Of a stretch of DNA of 64,000 bases, positions 26,371 through 34,945 are shown in pieces. The position numbers were made by a program, and so were the translations under genes. Source of the DNA: Kineosporia aurantiaca JCM 3230. Its GTDB lineage: Bacteria; Actinomycetota; Actinomycetes; Actinomycetales; Kineosporiaceae. The notes beneath the pieces are model-generated. The model saw only the letters and a program-made list of their open reading frames with translations, searched no databases and was not told the DNA's origin. The DNA is taken from NCBI GenBank assembly GCA_000719025.1, contig JODP01000011.1:185831-249830 (forward strand), written 5' to 3'. Positions within the stretch are counted from its first letter, which is position 1. Every line of letters starts with the position of its first letter.

Positions 26371-28320
26371 TTAAAAGAGCGCCTCAGCTCGTTGCTGACC
26401 CGACATGGATCCCTTGCAAATCTGGCTGAGAGGACACTCGAAGCAGATGGGTTCCGTAGGGCGGCAGAGGGTGTTGGCGAGTTCGATGAGGGCCAGATGC
26501 GCTGACCGGGCACTGGTACCTCCCGCAATCATGCGCGCGATGGCCAAACGTCCATCAGTTAATCGATTGCGTCGGTCCACGGGCTCGCCCCAGAACCTGC
26601 TGGCTACGCGCAGCACGCCCTTGGTCACCAAGACAGGCTCGGCTGATACGTCCTCACCTTGAGTTGCTACGACCAAGGTTGCGAGGTCCGCGGCGGTTTC
26701 GCTCAGAAGCGGAATCTGCGAGTGATCGATTTCTGCTTCATCAAGCATGCCAGGGCGGTCGCTCAGCCAATCGGCGAGCTCTAGGAGCTGAAGGACTCGC
26801 TTCTGACGTCCGCTGGCCATGCCAATTTGTCGGAGCCCTTCGTCTTGCTCCGCAGACGCTTCCGGAGAACTTGCCATCTGTAGGATTGGCCAGATCAGTC
26901 GGACATGTTCAAAATCGGCGCGGTCAAGAAGTAGCTCGGCAGCTACAACCTGCCAGCGTGTCTGCGCACGTAGCCACGGAACGCGCAGCGCCTGCCGCGC
27001 ATGCCACCAGTCGCTGAGGTGCAAGGCGACTGTCCTGCTGTCGTACGGTGCTTTGGTCGGCTGAGTGAGGTGGGTGATGATCTGCTGTCCGAGGTGCAGA
27101 CCCAAAAAGGGAGGGACTGCATTGCCGATTTGTTTGAACGCTGCCGATGGGGGTCCGGCGAAGCGGTACCAGTCAGGAAAGGTTTGTAGGCGCGCAGCTT
27201 CTCGAACGGTCAGTGTGCGACCTTGCCGAGGGTGGATGTACCAGTAGCCATCCTTCGCAATATGCGCAGTGATGGTACGCGACAGCTCGTTCTCGCCGAG
27301 ACGCTTATATTTATCATCGAAAATGTCGTCGCGGTAACGCTTAACGTCGTCGGGCAGATCAGAGTACTTAGTTGTTGAATCCATGACGGCAAAGGCTTTG
27401 GCATCGTCGTCTCTCACTGGCCGAGTGATGTGATCGAACAACTTGTTCGTGTCGGCGGAAGGTACTGCTGAGCGCATTCTTCTTTGGAAGGCGGTGATCG
27501 GCTGGTCGTATTCGATCCATCCGTCGGCTCCGCCCTCAGGGCGCCAGCCTCCTTCTACCTCGGGCATGTCTCCGATTGCGTTCCAGACAGTGTCTCTTTC
27601 GGGAACTGCTGTGGGCCAGTCAAACGCCAGACCATCACGGAGGGCCACCAGAATCAGGCGCTGCCTGAATTGCGGAACGCCGTAACGCCAAGTTTCGACG
27701 ACGCGTTCTTCGACCGAGTATCCGAGTTCTTCAAGCTCCTCAACAATACTGCGGAGAATGAACATCTCCTTGTCGAGGGCCATGTCGGGAACATTCTCCA
27801 TGAGCACCGCTCGAGGCATGGACAAGCGAACGACCTCGAAGAAAGATCGCCAGAGATCACGGCGCTCGTCGTGAGGGTCGCGCATGCCGTTGCGCACACG
27901 ATGCCGGATTTTCGAGCGGCCAGCCTTCGAGAACGGCTGGCAGGGCGGTCCACCAGCGACCAGATCGATACCACCCTCGCGCACCAAGCGGCCGATTTCC
28001 TCGACGCTATCCGACTCGGCGAGATCCCAGTCCACCGTCAGGCCTGGGAAGTGATGACGGTGTGTTTCAAGTGCTTCTGCGTAGTGATCAGCCCCGACAA
28101 CCACGTTGAAGCCGGCATCATGCAGACCCAAGCTGAGGCCACCTGCGCCACTAAACAGGTCAGCTGCGAACAGGGCGTCAGGAGTCTCGGCGCGCTTCGC
28201 GCGGATCAGTTCTAGTGTGTCGTCGACCGTCTCACAGTGGTCGGGGTGTGGCTGAAGTCGCAGGAACGGACCCCTTACCAGCCTGACGCCGTAGGCGGAC
28301 CGTGTCTCCCCGTCGGCCAT
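26371..28320 (-). CDS. m5C DNA methyltransferase with C-terminal EndoIII-like Fe-S domain
   Basis: A 649-aa protein. Residues 50-430 are a C5-cytosine methylase: motif I AADLFSGAGGLSLGLHDAG, motif IV GGPPCQPFSKAG (catalytic Cys127), motif VI ENVPDM, motif VIII RQRLILVA, motif X QIGNAVPPFLG. Residues about 450-640 resemble endonuclease III/MutY: RWQVVAAELLLDR at the start and C-x6-C-x2-C-x5-C (Cys 619, 626, 629, 635) at the end, the [4Fe-4S] cluster pattern. The helix-hairpin-helix (IPLLSETAADLA) and the catalytic Asp position (PVLVTKGVLRV) are degenerate. The ATG at 28320 follows AGAGGA. It should methylate the island's recognition site. Confidence 0.92.
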   Translation of the reverse strand: MADGETRSAYGVRLVRGPFLRLQPHPDHCETVDDTLELIRAKRAETPDALFAADLFSGAGGLSLGLHDAGFNVVVGADHYAEALETHRHHFPGLTVDWDLAESDSVEEIGRLVREGGIDLVAGGPPCQPFSKAGRSKIRHRVRNGMRDPHDERRDLWRSFFEVVRLSMPRAVLMENVPDMALDKEMFILRSIVEELEELGYSVEERVVETWRYGVPQFRQRLILVALRDGLAFDWPTAVPERDTVWNAIGDMPEVEGGWRPEGGADGWIEYDQPITAFQRRMRSAVPSADTNKLFDHITRPVRDDDAKAFAVMDSTTKYSDLPDDVKRYRDDIFDDKYKRLGENELSRTITAHIAKDGYWYIHPRQGRTLTVREAARLQTFPDWYRFAGPPSAAFKQIGNAVPPFLGLHLGQQIITHLTQPTKAPYDSRTVALHLSDWWHARQALRVPWLRAQTRWQVVAAELLLDRADFEHVRLIWPILQMASSPEASAEQDEGLRQIGMASGRQKRVLQLLELADWLSDRPGMLDEAEIDHSQIPLLSETAADLATLVVATQGEDVSAEPVLVTKGVLRVASRFWGEPVDRRNRLTDGRLAIARMIAGGTSARSAHLALIELANTLCRPTEPICFECPLSQICKGSMSGQQRAEALF

Positions 28321-28658
28321 GTAGCTGTCCTCTTTCACGTACCGGTCTGACCGATCCCGAGCTCCCAGCCTGCACACATCGGACCGAAGTCACGATCTTG
28401 AGCAGCCGTGTCAGTGGACCGCTCGCCTGCGTGCTGTTCGGGTTGGTAGTCCTAGAGCCACGCCAAGCGCTAAGGGACACTACCAGTTCGATTCGGTAGG
28501 AACGTTCCCGAAGTCCGCTGGCGCGTGTGATTCGGAGGATGCGAGGTGAAGCTGAGGTCAAACCTTGAAGTTTCAACCGGTTTCGTGATGTGGGGCACTT
28601 CTTGGGTGGCCGGGTTGATCCGGGCGAGGTACGCAAACCTGCGCGAGGCGGGCTCAGC
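28321..28658. other. Methyltransferase upstream region
   Basis: 338 bases between the methyltransferase start and the IS5-like element. They should contain the methyltransferase promoter (minus strand). No convincing ORF, tRNA or attachment site was seen. Confidence 0.4.
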
Positions 28659-28743
28659 GAACGTTTCAACCTCCTGAGGCGCAGGGGCCTCGAGTGTCAC
28701 AGGAGCAGTAAGGGTGCACGTGGCGGTGGCGGGAACATGAAGA

Positions 28744-28794
28744 AACTCCTGGTGGGATCGCGATTGTCGAGATCAAGATCCATCACCAGGAGTT
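28744..28794. repeat. Internal inverted repeat before the transposase
   Basis: Perfect 11-bp arms AACTCCTGGTG (28744-28754) and CACCAGGAGTT (28784-28794) with a 29-base loop, ending 4 bases before the first possible transposase start. It could sequester the translation start in read-through transcripts, as in other IS elements; this role is inference. Confidence 0.5.
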
Positions 28795-28798
28795 CCGC

Positions 28799-29625
28799 GT
28801 GCTTGTCTACCGCTCCGGCATGAACGTGTCCACCCATCACCTGCAGTTCCTCGCGAACGCGCTGCGCACCCACCGGAAGCAGAGCGGGACTCGCTGGCGT
28901 GTGTTGTCCTCCGGCCAGCAGGCTTTGATGCTCCTGGCCCATTTGAAGAAGGGCGAGACCTACCGCGACCTGGCCGTCGGCTTCAACGTCGGCACGACCA
29001 CGGCCTACCGCTACCTCCGCGAGGGCCTGGACCTGTTGGCCGCCCTCGCCCCGACCCTGCAGCAGGCAGTCCAGGCCGCGGTAAAGAAGGCCTACGTCAC
29101 CCTGGACGGAACGCTGCTGCGCATCGACCGGGTGGCCATGGCATCGAAAGGAGACCGCGCCTATTACTCGGGCAAGTTACTCGGGCAAGTTACTCGGGCA
29201 AGCACAAGGCTCATGGGGTGAACGTGCAGGTAATCGCCGATCCAGCGGGTCGGCTGATCTGGGCCTCGCCCGCTCTGCCAGGAGCCCGCCACGACGCCGG
29301 AGCAGCTCGAGAGCACGGCATTCCCGCCGCCTTGGCCGCAGCCGGCGAGAGCACGTTCGCGGACACCGCCTACATCGGCGCCGGCACCACGATCCGCGTG
29401 CCGTTCCGACGCCTGCGCCACGACCCGAGATCTCATCTCTTCACCCGCCGCGAGCTCTCAGCCGACCAAAAGGCCGTCAACACCTCGATCTCACAGATGC
29501 GGGCTCCCGGTGAGCGTGCCAACGCCGACCTCAAGAGCTGGTGCCTTCTGCGCAAGATCCGGTCCAGTCCTGCTCACGCGACGCGGCTGGTGAACGCGGT
29601 TCTGGTCTTGATCCTTAACTCCTGA
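28799..29625 (+). pseudogene. IS5-like DDE transposase, frameshifted
   Basis: The first part (28799-29202) holds a helix-turn-helix (YRDLAVGFNVGTTTAYRYL) and the first DDE Asp (YVTLDGTLLRIDR). The second part (about 29203-29625) continues with HKAHGVNVQVIADPAGRLIW, the second-Asp region LPGARHD and a C-terminal ERANADLKSW. The two are out of frame because a 13-base unit occurs three times at 29164-29202. Deleting two copies restores YYSGKHKAHGVNV in one frame. It is probably inactive unless rescued by frameshifting. Confidence 0.85.
29164..29202 (+). repeat. 13-bp tandem triplication in transposase
   Basis: TTACTCGGGCAAG is present three times in direct succession. The 26 extra bases shift the reading frame by two. 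It is a likely replication-slippage product. Confidence 0.95.
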
Positions 29626-29811
29626 GGAAGTTGGAAAGTCCTCACTGCTAGCGTAGTTACTTGTGAATGGGCCCGGGTCAACTGGTTCCATCATCGATGA
29701 CAACGCGTCACGCCGAGGGGCGGGAACACCTGAGTCTAGGCTCCAGCGACACGTGTTGAATGCGCTCCGATTGCTCTGCCAGTCCAAGCCTTCCTGGGGT
29801 ACGGTCAGACC

Positions 29812-32055
29812 GTGCCTAATGATGGCTTTCTGAGGCCACGCGCCCGCCTGATGCAGCACTTGGGTGAAGAACTCATCCCCAGTGATCGCGTCGCCCTCAC
29901 CGAGCTGGTCAAGAACTCTTATGACGCGGATGCCACAGTTGCTGTGATCCGGTTTGTAGGACCCCTCTTGGAGGGGCGAGGCCATGTGGATGTCTGGGAT
30001 GACGGGCATGGCATGTCCGAAGACACGGTGCGCAACTCTTGGTTCGAGATCGCGACGGCTCATCGGTTGGTTAACCGCGTTAGCGAGAGTGGTAGGCGAC
30101 ATGTGCTGGGAGCCAAAGGCCTTGGGCGCTTCGCGGCCGCGCGTTTGGCAATGACGACTATGTTGCTGACTCGACGGGAAACCGAAGATGAGGTGGTTGT
30201 CTTAATTGACTGGGGTAACTTCACTGACGGTGACGCGTACCTTGATGAGGTTCCCTTGACCTGGGAGGTGGGTCCTCCTGACGTTTTTGCGTCAGATGGA
30301 CAGGCAGCGCAATTGTTCCGACGTATCGAGGATGCAACTCCTACTGATAGAGACACTGTCGAGGAAAAGACTGCCGCCCAGTCAGCCAGTAAGGAGGCCT
30401 TTGCGAATAATCGCGGGTGCCATGGCACGCTGGTGAGATCTGAGCGATTGAGGCACGACTGGTCTGTACAGGACATTGACGATTTACGCGCTGCTTTGAG
30501 CAGGCTGCTACCTCCGCCACTGCCATCTGACCTTGATATTCCGGCTGTCCCTGAGTTTGCAATCTACCTCGATATCGATGATCGGCCTGATCAATCGGGT
30601 TTTGTTGAAGCCACCCCCGTCCTATCTGCGCCGACCTATCGTTTGTTCGGTGCAGTAGAAGCTGATGGGTTGGCAAAACTCACGTTCGAGACAAGTAAAT
30701 CTTCGGGCCCTCGGGAGTTGATTGAACAACAACTACGGTCCACGGATGACGTGGATTCTTCTTGCGGCAAATTGCAGGTAGACATTAGAGTTTGGGATTT
30801 GGAAACGCCCTCCATTCGTCAGTTGATAAATCTGGATGTTGGAGCCGGGGGCGTCCACCAAGTGCGGAAATTGATTCGTGACAATTCGGGTATAGCGTTG
30901 TACCGAGATGGCTTTAGGGTTCAGCCATATGGTGATCCAGAAACGGATTGGCTTAACCTGGATCGAAAGCGCGTAAATAACCCTACTTTACGCCTGTCAC
31001 AGAACCAGGTTTCGGGTTTTGTGTTCGCCACAGCCGAGCAAAATCCTGGCCTCAGGGATCAAGCCAATAGGGTCGGCCTAATCGAAAATCCTCAGTACGA
31101 AGATCTTCGACGCGTTGTCGGCGCTCTTATAAACTTGATTGAGGAACGACGCTATATTCTACGGCGGCCAAGTTCCTCAAATAATCCCGGGCAATCAGAC
31201 TCGCGAGGCCTTTTTTCATCGTTCGATCTAAAGTCAGTTAGAGAAGCAGTCTCGCGCAGTAGCCTAGCTGCTGATGTCGAGGTCGCTAGGGCGCTTGATG
31301 ATGCCGAAGAAGAGATGGAACAAGGCGTTCGTCAAGTGCAGGAAGTTTTGTCGAGATTCTCGCGCCTTTCGTCACTCGGAGCCCTAGTCGACGTCATCGT
31401 CCATGAAGGAAATACGGCTCTGACGCGCATCGCTCATTTACTTCGTAGGCTTGAGCGCCTGAAAATTTTGGAAGATGATGCGGCTCAAGAATCGCTCACG
31501 TTGATCAGTGTCAGGTTGAAAGATCAACATGAATCTTTGAGGCGTCTGTTTCGCAGCATCGAGCCGCTTAGCGGACGCAAGCGTGGCCGGCCTAAGAAAG
31601 TCGAAATTCAGGCGGTCATTGCTCAAGCTATTGAGTTGATCAGTAGCGAACTTGAAGAAAAAGGCGTTGCTGTCTCGATACAAGGGGAAAACCCTACAGT
31701 CACAATAGATGAAGCTGATATTATCCAAGTTGTCGTTAACCTTGTGAATAATAGCAGTTATTGGACATCAACCGTTCATAACGCCGGCGAGCGTAAGATT
31801 CAAGTGAGCACAACGCGCTTGGTCGACGGCGGCTTAGCCTTGACGGTTGCCGACAACGGTCCTGGGGTTTCGCCCGAGCAGCGAGCTGCGATCTTCGACC
31901 CCTATTTCACATCACGCCCTGATGGCATGGGATTGGGCTTGAGCATTACAGGATCCATCGTCAAAGATTTCTACGATGGTGACTTAGAACTCTTGTCAGA
32001 GAGGCCACTCGGCGGGGCTTCTTTTCGTGCAATTTTCCGAAAGAGGGTTGGCTAA
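29812..32055 (+). CDS. Sensor kinase-like protein with two GHKL domains
   Basis: A 747-aa protein. Residues 15-250 form a MORC/Hsp90-like GHKL ATPase: ELVKNSYDAD (Asn35), DDGHGM (63-68), GAKGLGRFAA (100-109). The linker has the HATPase_c_3-type segment ALYRDGFRVQPYG. After a coiled coil (about 490-520), DVIVHEGNTALTRIAHLLRRL (His531) resembles a histidine-kinase dimerisation helix. A second ATPase follows: NLVNNSSYW (Asn646/647), VADNGPGVS, FDPYFTSRPDGMGLGLSI. No membrane segment, so it is cytoplasmic. The stop is 2 bases before the response regulator. GC is low. GTG start. Confidence 0.88.
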   Translation: MPNDGFLRPRARLMQHLGEELIPSDRVALTELVKNSYDADATVAVIRFVGPLLEGRGHVDVWDDGHGMSEDTVRNSWFEIATAHRLVNRVSESGRRHVLGAKGLGRFAAARLAMTTMLLTRRETEDEVVVLIDWGNFTDGDAYLDEVPLTWEVGPPDVFASDGQAAQLFRRIEDATPTDRDTVEEKTAAQSASKEAFANNRGCHGTLVRSERLRHDWSVQDIDDLRAALSRLLPPPLPSDLDIPAVPEFAIYLDIDDRPDQSGFVEATPVLSAPTYRLFGAVEADGLAKLTFETSKSSGPRELIEQQLRSTDDVDSSCGKLQVDIRVWDLETPSIRQLINLDVGAGGVHQVRKLIRDNSGIALYRDGFRVQPYGDPETDWLNLDRKRVNNPTLRLSQNQVSGFVFATAEQNPGLRDQANRVGLIENPQYEDLRRVVGALINLIEERRYILRRPSSSNNPGQSDSRGLFSSFDLKSVREAVSRSSLAADVEVARALDDAEEEMEQGVRQVQEVLSRFSRLSSLGALVDVIVHEGNTALTRIAHLLRRLERLKILEDDAAQESLTLISVRLKDQHESLRRLFRSIEPLSGRKRGRPKKVEIQAVIAQAIELISSELEEKGVAVSIQGENPTVTIDEADIIQVVVNLVNNSSYWTSTVHNAGERKIQVSTTRLVDGGLALTVADNGPGVSPEQRAAIFDPYFTSRPDGMGLGLSITGSIVKDFYDGDLELLSERPLGGASFRAIFRKRVG

Positions 32056-32057
32056 TT

Positions 32058-33167
32058 ATGTCGAACGAGCGAATCATGATTGTAGACGATGAACGGGATT
32101 TGGCAGAAGGTTTTGCCGACATCTTGAAGGAGGATCTTGATGGATCTCTGCGAATCGATATATTTGAAGACTTTGATGAAGCGGAAAGGCGCTTAGAAGA
32201 AGACTCATACGACCTTGTTGTGTTGGACGTTCGCCTCAGGATTAAAGGGGTAGAGGAAGACCAAGACAGGGGGCGACGTCTTCATGATGCAATAGCCAAG
32301 GTTCGCTGGGTACCCGTAGTGTTTCTAACGGCCCTTCCTGAAGCGGTTCGGGATCTTGAACAACCGCCTTTGATCAGAGTGGTTAACAAGAGCGATCTTT
32401 CGGAGGCGGTTCAAGCCGTTCAGGAGGCGCTAGCTTCGGCGATCCCAAGCGTTACGCGACTCCTCGGCGGCATCGTGGACAGAGAAGTACGCGGTTTTCT
32501 ACGCGATGTGGTATCGAAGCACTGGACTGAGATGGCAGAGCGCGATCACGAGGAGCTGATGCTGGTCTTGGTCAATAGGCTCGCCGCTTGGCTTAAGGAA
32601 AATGCAGCAGCCGAGCTCGCCAGTGAACTTCAGGGGCGGCTCGGATCCAGCGTTGATCAGGCGTCAGCTGCGCAGGTGTATCTGTACCCGCCCGTTGTAC
32701 AGCACTTGACGTGCTGTGACTTGTTGCGCGAGAGTGATAGCGAGTATTGGCTGGTTTTAACACCAGCTTGCGATCTCGTGGTCCAACAGGCGGGACCAGG
32801 CCAAGCGGAGCGGATGCCTGAGATATCGGCCGTTAGACTGGTTCGAGCACACATTCTTCGCTCGGCGCCCCCAGTAGTTTTGTATCGGGATAAAAAGATC
32901 AATAAGGATAAGCTGAAGGCTGCGCTCAAGGGAACTAAGCGATATCGGCTGTTGCCGAGATATCTAAGTATTCCTGACTTGCTCGTGGATTTCGAGCAGA
33001 TTCGATCTGCAGCGCTAGACGAAGTGCGGAGTTGGTCCAGAATCGCCACTCTTGACAGCCCATTTGCTGAGGCAATGCTTACCGAGTTCAGTCATTCGGC
33101 TGGCCGTGTTGGTACGCCAAATGTAGAGACACAAGGAATTCTCGATGCCATAGTCGCTGAATCCTAA
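32058..33167 (+). CDS. Response regulator with unrecognised output domain
   Basis: A 369-aa protein. Residues 1-120 are an intact receiver domain: acidic pair Asp10/Asp11, phospho-acceptor Asp57 (VVLDVR), Thr91 (FLTA) and Lys111 (NKSD). Residues 130-369 contain no helix-turn-helix; they start helical and include YLYPPVVQHLTCCDLL and YWLVLTPACDLV (Cys238, Asp239). The output is therefore probably enzymatic or protein-binding. It is co-transcribed with the double-GHKL kinase 2 bases upstream. Function unknown; a defence role is inferred from location. Confidence 0.88.
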   Translation: MSNERIMIVDDERDLAEGFADILKEDLDGSLRIDIFEDFDEAERRLEEDSYDLVVLDVRLRIKGVEEDQDRGRRLHDAIAKVRWVPVVFLTALPEAVRDLEQPPLIRVVNKSDLSEAVQAVQEALASAIPSVTRLLGGIVDREVRGFLRDVVSKHWTEMAERDHEELMLVLVNRLAAWLKENAAAELASELQGRLGSSVDQASAAQVYLYPPVVQHLTCCDLLRESDSEYWLVLTPACDLVVQQAGPGQAERMPEISAVRLVRAHILRSAPPVVLYRDKKINKDKLKAALKGTKRYRLLPRYLSIPDLLVDFEQIRSAALDEVRSWSRIATLDSPFAEAMLTEFSHSAGRVGTPNVETQGILDAIVAES

Positions 33168-33369
33168 CTGCGTGTGCCCAAGAGTTGCTAGGCGCGGGTC
33201 GACAGGGATTGGCCTCTGTTGTGACCCGTGCCTTTCACCATAGGGGGCCCTTCAGAAAGCGTCTTCGTCACCACCGGATCGTAAGCCTGTGGCATGGAAG
33301 ATGCATAGTGTGCGGAAATTGTTCTGACGTTCAGTGGCAGACTCGCCGAGTGTCCTTAATTAGGGCCGT

Positions 33370-33561
33370 TCACGCTTCGACTAAGGCATTGAGCAAGTCG
33401 TCAAGGAATCGATACGGATCGTCCTGTCCCAGTCCTTGGTAATACCAGGCGATGATGTACCCGATAATCAGGAAGACGGAGAGGAGGTTTTGGGATCTTG
33501 AGGTATCGAGCGTTCCGTCCTCAGCTGTAACACCTTCGAAGGTGGCGTAGACGTCGCGCAA
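33370..33561 (-). CDS. Possible small membrane protein
   Basis: A 63-aa frame with one hydrophobic segment (LLSVFLIIGYIIAWYY) and an acidic tail (DDPYRFLDDLLNALVEA) that looks protein-like. The TTG start lacks a ribosome binding site, and the gene may be a truncated remnant between the regulator and the IS110 element. Confidence 0.35.
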   Translation of the reverse strand: MRDVYATFEGVTAEDGTLDTSRSQNLLSVFLIIGYIIAWYYQGLGQDDPYRFLDDLLNALVEA

Positions 33562-33579
33562 TTCGACGATTTACCAAGG

Positions 33580-33702
33580 GATGCGCTCTAGAAAATTTCT
33601 CGGCTAGACGGTATGAGGTGCCCGGCGCCCCGCTCATGAAGGTGGTCGCGGGTTGCCGATCACACTGGTGTGGTCGGTAGAGCCGCATTCATGGGAGGCG
33701 CC
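33580..33702 (+). other. Probable IS110 left-end non-coding region
   Basis: About 120 non-coding bases upstream of the IS110 recombinase remnant. In IS110-family elements this end encodes the bridge RNA that selects target and donor. The position fits, but no structure was verified and the element is decayed. Confidence 0.35.
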
Positions 33703-34655
33703 GTGCAGGTCGAGCGTACGAGTGTTGGGCTGGATGTTCACGCGCGTTCGGTGGTGGCGTGCGCGCCCTGGAGGAGGCCGGGATCGGGTGCCTGGTTGCG
33801 GCCCCGTCGAAAATCAGCCGTGCGCCCGGGGACCGGGTGAAGACCGATACTCGTGACGCCCTGTTGCTGGCCCGGTTGCTGCGGATCGGGGATCTGGTGG
33901 CAGTGAGGGTTCGCTCACGTGAGCAGGAAGCGGCCAGGGATCTGGTCCGGGCCCGGGAAGATGCCCGTGGGGATTTGATGCGGGTGCGGCATCGGGTTTC
34001 AAAACTGCTGTTGCGTCGTGGAATCGTGTGGTCCGGCGGGCATGCATGGACGGGCGCGCACGATGTGTGGCTGCGTCAGCAGGGCGCCGTGCTGCCCTTG
34101 GCCGGCCAGCGGGCCGCGTTCGATGCCGATTACGAGGCGGTCCTGCTGACCACGGCCCGTCGAGACCGGCTGGATTTGGCGATCCAGGAGATGGCCGCTG
34201 CCAGTGAGTTCACCAGCGTGGTCCGCAGGTTGCAATGCTTGCGGGGGAGGTCGACATTGACCGGGTTCGGGTTGGCGGTCGAGATCGGTGACTGGCAACG
34301 GTTCACCGGGTCCTCGATCGGGGCCTATCTGGGCCTGACCCCGTCGGAGTACTCCACCGGCGGTTCAAGGGTCCAGGGTTCGATCACCAAGACCGGTAAC
34401 ACCCACGCCCGTCGTCTGCTGGTCGAGGCGGCCTGGCACCATCGCAAGACCTACCGCAACCCAGGTCTGATCATGAGGTCCCGCTAGAACCTCGCGCCCC
34501 CGGCAGCGGCAGCGCGAGGGCATGCTGGTAACCATCGCCTGCATGCACGTTGGGAAGCCTTCCTCGCCCGCAAGAAGCGGCCGGTCGTGGCGAACGTGGC
34601 CGTGGCCCGCGAGCTGGCCGGTTGGTGCTGGTCCCTGGCCGTCCTCGAAGACTGA
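33703..34655 (+). pseudogene. IS110-family transposase remnant
   Basis: The N-terminus VERTSVGLDVHARSVVACA (catalytic Asp region) begins at the GTG at 33703. An internal deletion plus frame change near 33760 joins it to LEEAGIGCLVAAPSK. The body continues (KTDTRDALLLARLL, the transposase_20 part GSSIGAYLGLTPSEYSTGGS) to a TAG at 34485-34487 where the family has Trp. The same frame then continues to the usual end ELAGWCWSLAVLED at 34655. Deletion and nonsense mutation both indicate inactivity. Confidence 0.88.
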
Positions 34656-34879
34656 CCTGGCCGCGCCCTCAAACCCCCGGTCGTGACGGAGGGCGGCAGC
34701 GCGTGGACGGACCCGCGAAACACCTCTGAGCAGCCCCTTCTGGGGTTACGCCCGATGCTAGACCTGCGGTCCCGTCCAGCCGAACAGCCCGTCCTACGGT
34801 AACCAACCCGCGCATATCAGTCTGACCGCGCGTCGCCAACGACACGCACGCCCACCCGTCACGACCGGGACCAAAAACA

Positions 34880-34921
34880 CTGCAGGGCAGCTGAAAACCT
34901 CAATCTTCGACTGCCCTGCAG
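34880..34921. terminator. Long hairpin at IS481 element edge
   Basis: Perfect 11-bp arms CTGCAGGGCAG/CTGCCCTGCAG with a 20-base loop, just downstream of the minus-strand IS481 transposase. It could be a terminator or part of the element end. Confidence 0.5.
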
Positions 34922-34945
34922 GCATGCCCTCTTGACAGAAGTGAC

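Larger units (their letters stand above)
28659..29641 (+). mobile_element. IS5-family-like insertion sequence
   Basis: About 983 bp bounded by imperfect 21-bp inverted repeats: left GAACGTTTCAACCTCCTGAGG (28659-28679), right CCTGAGGAAGTTGGAAAGTCC (29621-29641); 16 of 21 positions match. It carries one transposase split by a frameshift. No clear target duplication beyond a possible 3-bp TCA. It separates the methyltransferase from the two-component-like pair. Confidence 0.7.

Noticed and set aside
28440..28660. Possible attachment site or tRNA remnant beside the methyltransferase
   Set aside because: No tRNA-like fold, no direct repeat pair bounding the island and no integrase found.
29164..29202. 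CRISPR-like short repeats
   Set aside because: Three immediate tandem copies without spacers inside a transposase gene; slippage product. No CRISPR array seen in the window.
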